Made by a program: the position numbers and the translations under genes. From positions 1,178,001 through 1,242,000 of the forward strand of contig CAJYMC010000007.1 of assembly GCA_913775715.1 (NCBI GenBank): a stretch of 64,000 bases of DNA, given 5' to 3'. Origin of the DNA: an uncultured Exiguobacterium sp. (GTDB lineage: Bacteria; Bacillota; Bacilli; Exiguobacteriales; Exiguobacteriaceae). Below, piece by piece: positions 23,816 through 31,995 of this stretch. The notes under the pieces were generated by a model. The model was not told the DNA's origin, searched no databases, and was given only the letters and a program-made list of their open reading frames with translations. Positions within the stretch are counted from its first letter, which is position 1, and the number at the start of each line of letters is the position of its first letter.

Positions 23816-24613
23816 TTAAGACGCCACTTGCCATTTTTCTTTTAATTGCTCCATCTCTTCTTGACCTTCGTGCGATTGCATCCATAGATTGAAGACATCA
23901 ACAACGTCTCCTTCCGACTCTCGAACGAGGTAACTCTTCTCCGCCGGAATCCATTTTTCTTGAATTCTTGGTGCTGCGAGTCGCTTGTCGAGCGCTTCAT
24001 AATGAATCGCCTCGACCGTATCGGTGATCATAACATCGACTTCACCTGAGGCAACCGCATGCGGGATATCGAGGTTTTGTTCATACATGACGATGTTCGC
24101 CTTCGTGAACGTCTTACGGACGAATTGTTCATTCGTTCCTCCTGGATTTAGACCAATCGTCACGTCTGGACGATTGATTTGTTCGATCGAAGCAAGACGC
24201 TTAGCATCTTCTTTACGGACGAGCGGTGTCTTTTGAAACGACAGATAACTCGATGTGAAGTCGCCGATGATCTCGCGCTCGATGTTCTTCGTCACGCCCC
24301 CGACGACCATATCGAATTTTCCGCTAGCAAGATCAGCAGATAGCGTTGGCCATGTCGTCGGGACGAATTCGACATCGATACCGGTCGTCTTCGCGAAAGA
24401 ACGGATCACTTCGATATCGAATCCTTCATACTCGTTCGTCTTCCGGTTCAAGTACGTGAATGGTTTGTAATCCCCAGTCGTTCCGACGACGATTTTTTTC
24501 GTCGCAAAGACGTTCTTCGCTTGTACACGTCGTGGTTGCTCTGATTGCCATAGCGTCAATAAGCTCGCAAACAGGACGCCACCTCCGACGACGATCCATC
24601 CCCATTTACTCAT
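23816..24613 (-). CDS. cyclohexadienyl-dehydratase-like extracytoplasmic solute-binding protein (copy 2)
   Basis: 265 residues from MSKWGWIVVGGG (AAAGGAGCGGGAGCAC site), with an N-terminal signal or anchor segment and no lipobox cysteine. The body is SBP_bac_3 fold: VGTTGDYKPFTYLN, GFDIEVIRSFAK, NPGGTNEQFV, and VMITDTVEAIHY. These segments match the PheC/cyclohexadienyl dehydratase branch, an enzyme derived from amino-acid-binding proteins that dehydrates prephenate/arogenate; the Glu in TDxxEA, reported catalytic in PheC, is kept. Alternatively it is a plain amino-acid receptor. It overlaps the preceding paralogue by 8 bp, and no permease or ATPase gene for import adjoins. Confidence 0.75.
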   Translation of the reverse strand: MSKWGWIVVGGGVLFASLLTLWQSEQPRRVQAKNVFATKKIVVGTTGDYKPFTYLNRKTNEYEGFDIEVIRSFAKTTGIDVEFVPTTWPTLSADLASGKFDMVVGGVTKNIEREIIGDFTSSYLSFQKTPLVRKEDAKRLASIEQINRPDVTIGLNPGGTNEQFVRKTFTKANIVMYEQNLDIPHAVASGEVDVMITDTVEAIHYEALDKRLAAPRIQEKWIPAEKSYLVRESEGDVVDVFNLWMQSHEGQEEMEQLKEKWQVAS

Positions 24614-25436
24614 GTGCTCCCGCTCCTTTCGCTCCGACCGTCTCACGCGTCGAGACGATGTTCCATTTTTTCTTTAGTTGTTCAACCTGTTCTTGCCCTT
24701 CTGCACTTTCAATCCAGACTCGGAAAACGTCTCCAAGCTGTTTTTGGTCCGGTTTCATCAAATATGCCATCTCGGCTGGTTCCCATGCCTCTGTCAGTTT
24801 CGGCACCGCAAGATCGAGTCCTGTCGCGTAATGCAACGCCTCGATGTCGTCCGTCACCATGACATCGACTTGTCCGCTTTGGACGGCTTTTGGAATGTCC
24901 AAGTTGTTATCAAAGACGGTCACATCTGCTTTCGGAAAATGCTTCTTCACGAACGCTTCGTTCGTGCCACCCGGATTGACACCGATTTTGACTGCTGGAT
25001 CATTGATTGCAGCGAGCGAATTCAAGCGTTCGACATCTTTCTTCTTTACAAGCGGTGCTTTTTGAAAGGAGAAATATGACGATGTAAAGTCTCCGACGAC
25101 CTCGCGCTCGACTTTCTTCGTGATGCCACCGACAGCGATATCAAACTTGCCTGATTTCGTATCCTCCGATAATGTCGGCCATGTCGTCTTGACGAACGTC
25201 ACATCAAGATTTGCTGCTTTGGCGAACGCTTGGATGACATCGATATCAAAGCCTTGATAACGATTCCGTTCCTCGTTCCAGTATGTAAAGGGCTTATAAT
25301 CCCCCGTCGTTCCGACGACCAGCTCTCGGTCTTCGAAGATGTCATGTGCTTCGGCATCCGTCTGTTGATTCCAGATCATCCAAGCGGCAACGCCTGTCAA
25401 AACAAGTCCTGCCAGTAGCCATGGTTTCTTTCTCAT
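24606..25436 (-). CDS. cyclohexadienyl-dehydratase-like extracytoplasmic solute-binding protein (copy 1)
   Basis: 276 residues from MRKKPWLLAGLVLTG (AAAGGAGAGATACG site). It has an N-terminal membrane/signal segment and the same domain as the following gene: VGTTGDYKPFTYWN, NPGGTNEAFVKKHF, VMVTDDIEALHYAT. The two proteins align end to end with very high similarity and clearly arose by tandem duplication. This copy has a C-terminal extension (STRETVGAKGAGAHE) that overlaps the next gene's start. Function as enzyme or receptor is undecided, as for its partner. Confidence 0.75.
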   Translation of the reverse strand: MRKKPWLLAGLVLTGVAAWMIWNQQTDAEAHDIFEDRELVVGTTGDYKPFTYWNEERNRYQGFDIDVIQAFAKAANLDVTFVKTTWPTLSEDTKSGKFDIAVGGITKKVEREVVGDFTSSYFSFQKAPLVKKKDVERLNSLAAINDPAVKIGVNPGGTNEAFVKKHFPKADVTVFDNNLDIPKAVQSGQVDVMVTDDIEALHYATGLDLAVPKLTEAWEPAEMAYLMKPDQKQLGDVFRVWIESAEGQEQVEQLKKKWNIVSTRETVGAKGAGAHE

Positions 25437-25700
25437 CGTATCTCTCCTTTCTGTTTCGTCGTTGCCCATTCACCGAATATTGCTACAATTTAACCCAAAT
25501 GATTTTCGGTGTGGGTAATAGTCATTATCCTACCACACTTACACGTGATTTCAAGATAATTTGATGATTTTATGCATAAAAGCGTTAAAAAGATATTTTG
25601 ATGACGGTTACAGTTCTACAAGTCGTCTCTCTTTACAGAATCGCTTCGTCTTTTCCATACTGAAACAGAATCATCAAATCGTGAAATGGAGGAATGGAAC

Positions 25701-26339
25701 ATGAGTCAGATTTTCATCATTGGTGCAAATGGTAAAGTAGGTCGTCACGCTGCTCGCTTACTGCAGGATTCGGAGCACGATGTCAGAGTAGGATTACGTT
25801 CCAAGGACCAGTTCAGTGATTTTGAGAAATTAGGTCATACCCCGGTCCATCTCGATCTTGAAGCGGACGTCGCGACGATCACGGAAGCATTACAAGGATC
25901 AGATATCATCATCTTTACGGCAGGATCCGGCGGTCACACAGGAGCCGACAAGACGATGCTGATCGACTTCGACGGTGCCGTCAAATCGATTGAAGCAGCG
26001 GAAGCAATCAAGGCAAAACAGTTCATCATGGTCAGTGCCTTGAATGCCGATTCGCCGGAAACATGGTCCGACAGCATGAAGCCGTATTACATTGCAAAAC
26101 GCTACGCGGATCGTGTCCTGAAGGAATCATCACTCAACTACACGATTCTTCGCCCAGGCGGACTATCCGATGAAGCCGGCACAGGAAACGTCACGACGGA
26201 TCCGTCCGAACAAGCAACTAAAAAAATTCCGCGCGAGGATGTCGCACGTGTTATTCTGGCTGCAATCGGTCACGACAAGGCGTCGAATCAAGTCGTCACA
26301 CTGCTCGAAGGTGACACACCAATCAACGAGTTATTCTAA
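25701..26339 (+). CDS. NAD(P)H-binding SDR-like protein (YhfK type)
   Basis: 212 residues from MSQIFIIGANGKVGRHAARLL, preceded by GGAGGAATGGAAC. The glycine-rich GANGKVGRHAA dinucleotide motif, IIIFTAGSGG, the FIMVSALNAD strand and YYIAKRYADRVLKESSLNYTILRPG are characteristic of atypical SDR/NmrA-like proteins such as B. subtilis YhfK. Members are NADPH-dependent reductases or redox sensors; the substrate is unknown. Single gene, followed by a strong terminator. Confidence 0.82.
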   Translation: MSQIFIIGANGKVGRHAARLLQDSEHDVRVGLRSKDQFSDFEKLGHTPVHLDLEADVATITEALQGSDIIIFTAGSGGHTGADKTMLIDFDGAVKSIEAAEAIKAKQFIMVSALNADSPETWSDSMKPYYIAKRYADRVLKESSLNYTILRPGGLSDEAGTGNVTTDPSEQATKKIPREDVARVILAAIGHDKASNQVVTLLEGDTPINELF

Positions 26340-26342
26340 TAC

Positions 26343-26381
26343 AAAAGCTCACGTCTCGGAAATTGAGACGTGAGCTTTTTT
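26343..26381 (+). terminator. terminator of the SDR-like gene
   Basis: Long perfect stem AAAAGCTCACGTCTC / GAGACGTGAGCTTTT with a TT tail on the plus strand. Confidence 0.9.
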
Positions 26382-26415
26382 GGATGCACGCGATTTTACA
26401 TGACGCTTTTACTTT

Positions 26416-27639
26416 TCATTCAATTACAAAATCAATTCCCATCGGTCCTTCCACCGGAATCTCGTGAAGCAACTCATACTTTTGATTCGTTATGAGCAGT
26501 TTTCCTTTATCCGAGTGTTCAGGATCAAATTCGATGAAGTATGATTTTTTCGTCTTGGGATGAATATATAAGTACTTGTACCATTTGTCTGCTTTCCAAA
26601 ATTTCGGTTTGATTTCCTGGACCGAGAACGATTGATCGAACGACCATTTGACTAGGATATGGCGGTCCCGATTTTGATTATCATGAGAAAATTGTTGAAC
26701 GACTTGAATCCCTTGTGTTGCATCAATCATTCGAATCGGATCGGTACTATCAAAATTCGTATTCTGAAGAAACGGATAGTATCTCTCGGTTTGTTCCCCT
26801 GCCTCATTGATTCGAATCATCCAGCCATCCGTACTAGCGAAGTATGCCGTATCATCCTTTCCATAAAGTGCTGAGTATGCATATGGTTCATCTCTTTTAC
26901 GATATACGACTGGTTTTTCAGTCCGTTTATCCAAAAAAATCATCGCTGCTTTTTCTTCTTGTTCATCTTCGCTACCTATACTGGCATAAGCTAGATGATG
27001 CTCTAGGTCAATCATCATCGAATTTCCTGGTTCAAATCGCGCAGGCGTCTCATAGGTTTCTTTTGTATCAAAATTAGAAAAAGTGTGCGAAAATCCTGTT
27101 CCTTGAGACGAGCGCTGCGTCCCGGTTTTATATGAATTCAACGTCTTGAACCATGTATTCGGACCAAAGTGTTTGATCGATTCCATCATGGGATTGTGTT
27201 TGAAATACGTCACATTATGTTGAACAAACCGTCGTTTCGTAAAATCGAACGTATGGAAGTGATTCGGATATCCTGCGCCAGAGGCATACAACACATTCGG
27301 CGTACTCGGTTTTTGGACAAGCGTCAAGTTCGTAAAATGAAGATCATGAACCTATCGTTCGTTTACTACTTTTCCTTTCATGTTGATCGTGACAATCGAA
27401 CTGTAAGCAAGTTCAGGATCGTTCGTTTTCCCTTGTCCCTGTCCTGGATAGACCAACATCACGTTGTCTTGTTGGGGACTGAAATCGATGGCTGTAATCG
27501 AAGAATGCGGTAGAACTTTTGCATTTGCGCGATCCTGTTGCACTTTCAAAAAGATTGCTAAAAAGATACTTCCACTGACAAAACATACTAGGCTAAAAAA
27601 CATCCATTTTTTTTGGATAAGCTTATCCATCCTAATCAT
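26416..27639 (-). pseudogene. membrane-anchored propeller-like protein gene interrupted by an in-frame TAG
   Basis: Two open frames share one reading frame: an N-terminal part of 95 codons (27639-27355, membrane anchor at about 10-31, then SSITAIDFSPQQDNVMLVYPG) and a C-terminal part of about 311 codons down to 26416. They are separated by a single TAG at 27352-27354; the codons after it keep reading sensibly into the second part, which otherwise would need a poor TTG start at 27327. The intact product would be about 407 residues with repeated WF/Y-rich strands, like an extracytoplasmic beta-propeller. Explanations are a nonsense mutation, a sequencing error, or suppression. Family not recognised. 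Start is the ATG at 27639 or 27630, after GGGGAG. Confidence 0.65.
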
Positions 27640-27682
27640 TACTCCCCGATTTATTAATTGATATCATTTCTTCTCTTTACTT

Positions 27683-27709
27683 ATACAATGTTAAAACGGT
27701 ACATTGTAT
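27683..27709. promoter_or_regulatory. 9-bp inverted repeat upstream of the interrupted gene
   Basis: ATACAATGT and ACATTGTAT flank a 9-bp spacer, 45-70 bp upstream of the start of the interrupted gene. The ATGT...ACAT core resembles PadR-family operators, and a padR gene lies 650 bp away, but the link is speculative. I see no gene in 27710-27825. Confidence 0.45.
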
Positions 27710-27825
27710 CATTATTACAAGCCTGTTGGGGGAATTGATCTATTTTCCAAACTTTCACTTCAACTCAGACACCCTTTACGTTCATTTTAGCAGCGTGAAA
27801 GATGAAATGGTCCGCTTGAATGCAT

Positions 27826-28356
27826 TTAGTCTTGTTCTGCAATCGTACGCAATGCGCGCAACGTCCGAATTTTACGTTCATGGCGTTGCATCACAAATGA
27901 GAGACCTGTTACGATTGCAAGATTGAACCAGATCATCGTGTCTGTAATCGGATTGAACAAATTAATAAGTACGGCGATGATGTTAACAAAAAGCACGACC
28001 TTATAGAGTTGCATAATCCGGTGTTCGTGATGGATTTGCGAGTCAAAGTCAGAGTACAAATGAAATGGTTCATTCGAAGTCCGTTTTCTAAGAAAGACCC
28101 AGCGGAATGATGTATCGACGACTTCGATGTCCATTTCTTCCAAAAATTCAAAGTACTCTTGCGACTTCGGATGTTTCGGCATGTATTCTAACAATTCGAT
28201 TCGATACGTATACAGGTCAGGTTCACCTTTGACGAATACATAACGACCGAGTCGAAACCGTTGTAAATACCAACCTTGATTCGCCATCTCATTTAACCAC
28301 ACTTCTTCTTTCGCATAATCAGCATAAAAGCGATAGACCGTTTTTTTATTGCTCAC
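27826..28356 (-). CDS. DUF2812 membrane protein, PadR partner
   Basis: 176 residues from a GTG at 28356 (GGAGTGGAGCAAA before it), starting VSNKKTVYRFYADYAKEEVWLNEMANQGWYL. The first half holds the DUF2812 hallmarks (EEVWLNEMANQGWYLQ, EYFEFLEEMDIEVVDTSFRW). The second half has a two-segment membrane hairpin (about 118-138 and 142-160). It overlaps the padR gene end by 11 bp, a pairing repeated throughout Bacillota; DUF2812 proteins are thought to act with their PadR repressor in envelope or multidrug responses. Function unknown. Confidence 0.75.
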   Translation of the reverse strand: MSNKKTVYRFYADYAKEEVWLNEMANQGWYLQRFRLGRYVFVKGEPDLYTYRIELLEYMPKHPKSQEYFEFLEEMDIEVVDTSFRWVFLRKRTSNEPFHLYSDFDSQIHHEHRIMQLYKVVLFVNIIAVLINLFNPITDTMIWFNLAIVTGLSFVMQRHERKIRTLRALRTIAEQD

Positions 28357-28678
28357 TTTGCTCCACTCCCATCGTTTCTTGTCCATGTCGCACGAGTTCT
28401 TTTAGTCGATCTAGCTCTTGCTGTAATCTCACTCGTCCCTGAGTCGTCATGATGTACTCTTTCTTTCGACCCGCTTCTTGGTCGATTGATTCAATCCACC
28501 CCTTATCTACTAAACTGCTAAGTGCCCCGTACAAGGTACCGGCTGCTAACTTGACACGGTCGTTACTCAGCTCCTGCACGAATTGCATGATGCCATAACC
28601 ATGGCGTGGTTGTTGGAGCGAAAGTAAAATATAATAGACCGCTTCTGTTAATGCTGTCGCTTGATCCGCGCGTGTCAT
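28346..28678 (-). CDS. PadR-family transcriptional regulator
   Basis: 110 residues with AAGGAGTGGGGAA before the ATG. The winged helix-turn-helix is typical of PadR: LTEAVYYILLSLQQPRHGYGIMQFVQ then KLAAGTLYGALSSLVDKGWIE (the GTLYxxLxxLxxxGWI motif) and GRKKEYIMTTQGR wing. PadR proteins are usually autorepressors released by ligands. A 19-bp dyad 28 bp upstream is the probable autoregulatory site. It is translationally coupled to the DUF2812 gene. Confidence 0.88.
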   Translation of the reverse strand: MTRADQATALTEAVYYILLSLQQPRHGYGIMQFVQELSNDRVKLAAGTLYGALSSLVDKGWIESIDQEAGRKKEYIMTTQGRVRLQQELDRLKELVRHGQETMGVEQSEQ

Positions 28679-28705
28679 TTCCCCACTCCTTATTACGTCT
28701 TCCGT

Positions 28706-28724
28706 TATATCGGATACCGATATA
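28706..28724. promoter_or_regulatory. PadR operator palindrome
   Basis: TATATCGG-ATA-CCGATATA has perfect 8-bp arms with a 3-bp centre and lies directly upstream of padR, in the position of an autoregulatory operator. Confidence 0.6.
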
Positions 28725-28756
28725 CTAAAAATATCCTATTTTGTATCTTGTGACAA

Positions 28757-28789
28757 CAAAAACATGTCTGAGCTTTGCCCAGACATGTT
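28757..28789 (-). terminator. terminator of the MarR-linked permease gene
   Basis: AACATGTCTG and CAGACATGTT stem with a 9-nt loop, followed by TTTGTTG on the minus strand, 25 bp after the permease stop. It separates that gene from padR. Confidence 0.75.
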
Positions 28790-28814
28790 CGATTATTACT
28801 CATCCTTATACTTT

Positions 28815-29825
28815 TTAAACTACTGCGCGTTGTGCAACGCCCTCTTTTTTCCATGCTGTAATTAGACATGTCACCAAGAAACTACCAACAAAAAGTAATG
28901 ATAAATGCAGGGCTTGCGTTTCAACCGATCCATCCATGAATAATAACCGACCAAATCCAGAGACGGCATTCGGAACAGGTAAGAACGTTCCGAGCGATTG
29001 ATAAAACGGTGCCAGCATCTTCGCCGGGACAATATTTCCGGCAGTCATCAACTGGAACGGAATCAAGGCGACATTAATGAGTGGCGCCACCGGTCCGAAT
29101 ATCGCAAAGTTCATCTGCGTGACGGCGATACAGGTCGCAACAACGAGGAGCTCGAATGCCCATAACTTCATGAACGGTGTCGTGATATCTGTCAATAGAT
29201 GCGCCATCGAGACGAGGAGGAACGGTACGACGAGTAAGACGATGCCGTGCAAGAGTTGGCGACTCCAAAAGAGATCCCATTTTGTGTGACGACTCTTTAA
29301 AATCGTACTGACGAGATTAAATTGTATCCCCATCGTCATCATCGCGATGTAGATGACGAATCCGAGAACGAGCGGCAGCATTGACAAGGCAAAATCCGAG
29401 ACGGCATGCTCCGTGACGACCGATGTCGTGAACGCTGGCTCACCATTCAGCTGTTTGCCGATCGTTTCCGTTGCCCGCTCGAGAATCGCATTTGCGAATT
29501 CGGCATTCGTCTGGCTGACGTGTGCCGTCAGTTGACGTGAAGCATCATCCTTTTGTAGAACGAGATCGACTTCATTGGCGTCGAGTGCTTCCAACCCTTT
29601 CGCTTCCGTCGCGAGTGTTTGGACCGTGAATGGTGCTTCCTTTAGTGATGTGACGAACGGGTCATCCACTTCGCCAACGACTCCGACGTTCAATTGATCG
29701 AGTCGTTCCGTTGTTCCTTCGTAACCAGTCATCCAGACGACGAGGAACAAGAGCGGGACGACAATCGCGAAGACGAGCCCCACTTTCGTTTGTGTCATTG
29801 ACCAGACATCTTTCCATGCTTTCAT
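28815..29825 (-). CDS. ABC-2/YhgE-like membrane protein
   Basis: 336 residues from MKAWKDVWSMTQTKVG, chosen for AGGAGATTGTAAT upstream. One N-terminal membrane segment (about 13-33), an extracytoplasmic domain of about 115 residues (RLDQLNVGVVGEVDDPF...), then five segments in the C-terminal half. This is the layout of ABC-2 permease-like/YhgE-Pip proteins, with the conserved pre-helix LPVPNAVSGFGRLLF. No ATPase gene accompanies it. It follows a marR gene by 68 bp, and both have the same 13-mer upstream, so it is probably a MarR-controlled export or envelope protein. Confidence 0.75.
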   Translation of the reverse strand: MKAWKDVWSMTQTKVGLVFAIVVPLLFLVVWMTGYEGTTERLDQLNVGVVGEVDDPFVTSLKEAPFTVQTLATEAKGLEALDANEVDLVLQKDDASRQLTAHVSQTNAEFANAILERATETIGKQLNGEPAFTTSVVTEHAVSDFALSMLPLVLGFVIYIAMMTMGIQFNLVSTILKSRHTKWDLFWSRQLLHGIVLLVVPFLLVSMAHLLTDITTPFMKLWAFELLVVATCIAVTQMNFAIFGPVAPLINVALIPFQLMTAGNIVPAKMLAPFYQSLGTFLPVPNAVSGFGRLLFMDGSVETQALHLSLLFVGSFLVTCLITAWKKEGVAQRAVV

Positions 29826-29864
29826 ATTACAATCTCCTTTTATATGCATTACTTATAATATCAT

Positions 29865-29877
29865 GTGCAACTATATG
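29865..29877 (+). promoter_or_regulatory. 13-bp candidate MarR box upstream of the permease gene
   Basis: GTGCAACTATATG, an exact inverted copy of the 13-mer upstream of marR (30328-30340). It lies 40 bp from the permease start. Confidence 0.5.
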
Positions 29878-29893
29878 TCCGAAGGAAAACCAT

Positions 29894-30316
29894 TCACGTC
29901 ACATTCCGGTGAATGGTCTCAAGTGTTTCCTTTAATTGCTCGATTTGCTCTCGCGATAGTCCACGGAACGCTTCGAGTTGTAGCTGATCGAGCTCTGGTC
30001 CGAGGCGATCAACGATGTCGCGTCCTTCTCGTGTCATCAAGAGCAGAACCGCTCGTCGGTCCCGGGGATCCGGCGTCCGAACAATCAATTCTTTTTTACC
30101 GAGCTTATCGAGAATCTTACCAATCGTCGTTTGATCACGTTCTGTCACAAGTGCCAGTTGCTTTTGCGAAACACCATCTTGTTTAGCGAGTTCGCTCAGG
30201 ACAGAAAACTGCTCTGGTGTCAGTCCGAACGCTTCCATCCGTTTAGCAGCAGCACGTTTGAACGCATAATAACTACGGGATAATTGCATACCAAGCGACC
30301 ATTCCGATTCTTTCAT
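29894..30316 (-). CDS. MarR-family transcriptional regulator
   Basis: 140 residues from MKESEWSLGMQLSRSYYAF (GGAGATGATGGG site). MarR hallmarks: AFGLTPEQFSVLSELAKQDGVSQKQLALVTERDQTTIGKILDKLGKKELI-type helix-turn-helix and the wing RTPDPRDRRAVLLLMTREG with the conserved D-x-R-D-R/K. Members usually repress efflux or stress genes and dissociate on binding phenolic compounds or oxidation. No cysteine is present, which argues against an OhrR-type redox switch. Probable targets are itself and the downstream permease gene. Confidence 0.88.
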   Translation of the reverse strand: MKESEWSLGMQLSRSYYAFKRAAAKRMEAFGLTPEQFSVLSELAKQDGVSQKQLALVTERDQTTIGKILDKLGKKELIVRTPDPRDRRAVLLLMTREGRDIVDRLGPELDQLQLEAFRGLSREQIEQLKETLETIHRNVT

Positions 30317-30327
30317 CCCATCATCTC

Positions 30328-30340
30328 CATATAGTTGCAC
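30328..30340 (-). promoter_or_regulatory. 13-bp candidate MarR box upstream of marR
   Basis: CATATAGTTGCAC, the reverse complement of the site at 29865-29877, with an internal TAGT-N3-ACTA half-dyad just beyond. Located 12 bp upstream of the marR start. Confidence 0.5.
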
Positions 30341-30391
30341 TACTTATTATTTATCCACTATACCTGAAGGAGAACAAATCCGTCAACGGTC

Positions 30392-31126
30392 TCATTTTAC
30401 CTGACGTTGACGAATCCCATCAATATGCGCTTGTTGCGTAGCACGATCGACTTGTGAATGAACCCTGAGTTTCCCTGCAAGCGTATCCACTTGACTCGGT
30501 GTCAATGGCTTTTCTGTCGCGAGTTGCTCGATCGTCTTACGGAGGACATTTCGTTTCAAGACACGGACATGCGCTGAATCGACGGTGATTTTTTTCAGTT
30601 CACAGCGTTCGCTGAAGACGATCAAGGAGTGAAAGAATGCAGGATCCGTTCCTTCTAAGAAGCGTTGCATACTTTTAAGGTGCCCTTCATTTTGTTTGAT
30701 TGGATTATAGAACCGTTGCTTGAAGCGATTCTGGAACTGCTGCGTCCACTGACGGTCCTGCTCGCGTCCGAAAATCCACCCGCTGTAGTTTTTCGATTCG
30801 AGTACATAGATGCCACTTTCATGGATGAACGTCACATCGATCTCCGTCGTTCCTTCTCCACGCGCACGTGGTAAGTATGTATTAAAGACATAAGTGCCGT
30901 ATCCGGAGACTTGATCGAGTTGACGTGTCGTCAAGTACTCGCCCCATTTTCCTTTATCACGGACGATCCGTAAAAACGGTTCGCGTGTCAGTCGGTAATA
31001 ACGACTGTTGTGATACGAGCTGCGTTTAACAAAAAAGAATAGACTGAACGTTCCGAAAAAGAACAGTATGCCAATCAGTCCGATTTGAATCAATAGCGGT
31101 AAAAATGTCAACAACACATGGTCCAC
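30392..31126 (-). CDS. NERD-domain membrane protein
   Basis: 244 residues from a GTG with GGGAGATAAATCTA before it. One N-terminal membrane segment (about 6-33) precedes a nuclease-related (NERD) domain at 58-170: GKWGEYLTTRQLDQV, TEIDVTFIHESGIYVLESKNYSGWIFG (the D...E-x-K restriction-like core) and a C-terminal HSLIVFSERCEL strand. The acidic and lysine residues of the nuclease core are present, so catalysis is possible, though no activity is known for most NERD proteins. Single gene. Confidence 0.82.
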   Translation of the reverse strand: MDHVLLTFLPLLIQIGLIGILFFFGTFSLFFFVKRSSYHNSRYYRLTREPFLRIVRDKGKWGEYLTTRQLDQVSGYGTYVFNTYLPRARGEGTTEIDVTFIHESGIYVLESKNYSGWIFGREQDRQWTQQFQNRFKQRFYNPIKQNEGHLKSMQRFLEGTDPAFFHSLIVFSERCELKKITVDSAHVRVLKRNVLRKTIEQLATEKPLTPSQVDTLAGKLRVHSQVDRATQQAHIDGIRQRQVK

Positions 31127-31256
31127 TAGATTTATCTCCCTTCCATATTAAACCTTTATTTCCCACTATATCAGCATAATCAATTTCTGTACCATTTTCC
31201 ACTATTTGTTATAGAAGCTGTCCTATGGTACGGTGAAATAAAGGAAGGTGTTCACT

Positions 31257-31562
31257 ATGAATTCTGTTGTCACGTTCGCACCACTGATCGTCTTATTCTT
31301 CATCTGGATGTCCTTATCGCAAAAAGCGGACGAAGCGAAACGCCGTCAACAAACGCTTCTCAAGAAGCTACAACGGATCGAGGAGCACCTCGGTCTGAAT
31401 GAGGTGTCACTAGAAGAAGCAGCGTTACAAGTCGAACTGGTTCAGTTGCTTCATGAAGGAAAGACCATTGAAGCTGTCAAACGCGTTCGAGAGACGCTCG
31501 GATCGTCTTTGCTCGAGGCAAAACAATATGTCGATCAACTAAAAAGCGAGCACGGAATATGA
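31257..31562 (+). CDS. small membrane protein with ribosomal L7/L12-like C-terminal motif
   Basis: 101 residues from MNSVVTFAPLIVLFF (AAGGAAGGTGTTCACT site). One N-terminal membrane segment, a basic coiled-coil-like helix (KADEAKRRQQTLLKKLQRIEEHL), then LLHEGKTIEAVKRVRETLGSSLLEAKQYVDQL, which resembles the ribosomal L7/L12 C-terminal helix pair (EAVK.VRE..G..L.EAK..VD). Such small proteins are common in Bacillota, with unknown function. It is convergent with the cupin gene. Confidence 0.72.
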   Translation: MNSVVTFAPLIVLFFIWMSLSQKADEAKRRQQTLLKKLQRIEEHLGLNEVSLEEAALQVELVQLLHEGKTIEAVKRVRETLGSSLLEAKQYVDQLKSEHGI

Positions 31563-31565
31563 TCA

Positions 31566-31602
31566 AAAAGACCATCTGACAGCGAAGTTCAGATGGTCTT
31601 TC
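31566..31602. terminator. bidirectional terminator
   Basis: AAAGACCATCTGA and TCAGATGGTCTTT arms; T-rich tails on both strands (TTTCTATT on plus, TTTTTGATC on minus). It serves two convergent genes. Confidence 0.8.
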
Positions 31603-31605
31603 TAT

Positions 31606-31980
31606 TCATTCCATTACTTCATATTGTTCGTCTGAAACTGCCTCGAGCCAGATTGGTGTCCCGGCAGTGATCGCAATGTGCGAAAACCAGGAAGATCGTG
31701 TTGCCCCGTGCCAATGCTTCACACCATCATGCGTGACGACGACATCTCCTGCTTGCAAATGTCGAGCGGGTCTTCCTTCTTCTTGATACCAGCCTTTCCC
31801 CTCCGTGACGAGGAGAATTTGATATCCTCCATCATGGATGTGCCAATGATTCCGCGTCTTCGGCTCGAACGTCACATGTGATACGGAAACGGGTAATGAT
31901 TCGTCGACAAGTGGTGCTAAATAACTGATACCTGTGAATACCTCTTGATACGCTTCGTTCTTTTCGCCTCGTGGAAACAT
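31606..31980 (-). CDS. cupin-domain protein
   Basis: 124 residues. Single cupin fold with both motifs: HWHIHDGGYQILLVTEGKGWYQEEG (motif 1 histidines) and GDVVVTHDGVKHWHGA (motif 2), then SHIAITAG. The metal-binding histidines are kept. Similar small cupins sit with quinone- or aldehyde-handling oxidoreductases; function here is unknown. It is the last gene of a four-gene operon (acetyltransferase, lipoprotein, SDR, cupin), 15 bp after the SDR gene. Confidence 0.85.
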   Translation of the reverse strand: MFPRGEKNEAYQEVFTGISYLAPLVDESLPVSVSHVTFEPKTRNHWHIHDGGYQILLVTEGKGWYQEEGRPARHLQAGDVVVTHDGVKHWHGATRSSWFSHIAITAGTPIWLEAVSDEQYEVME

Positions 31981-31995
31981 CTGTACTCCTCCTTT

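Noticed and set aside
26341..26400. Possible regulatory hairpin between convergent genes
   Set aside because: Explained as the terminator of the SDR-like gene; the perfect stem and T-run need no other function.
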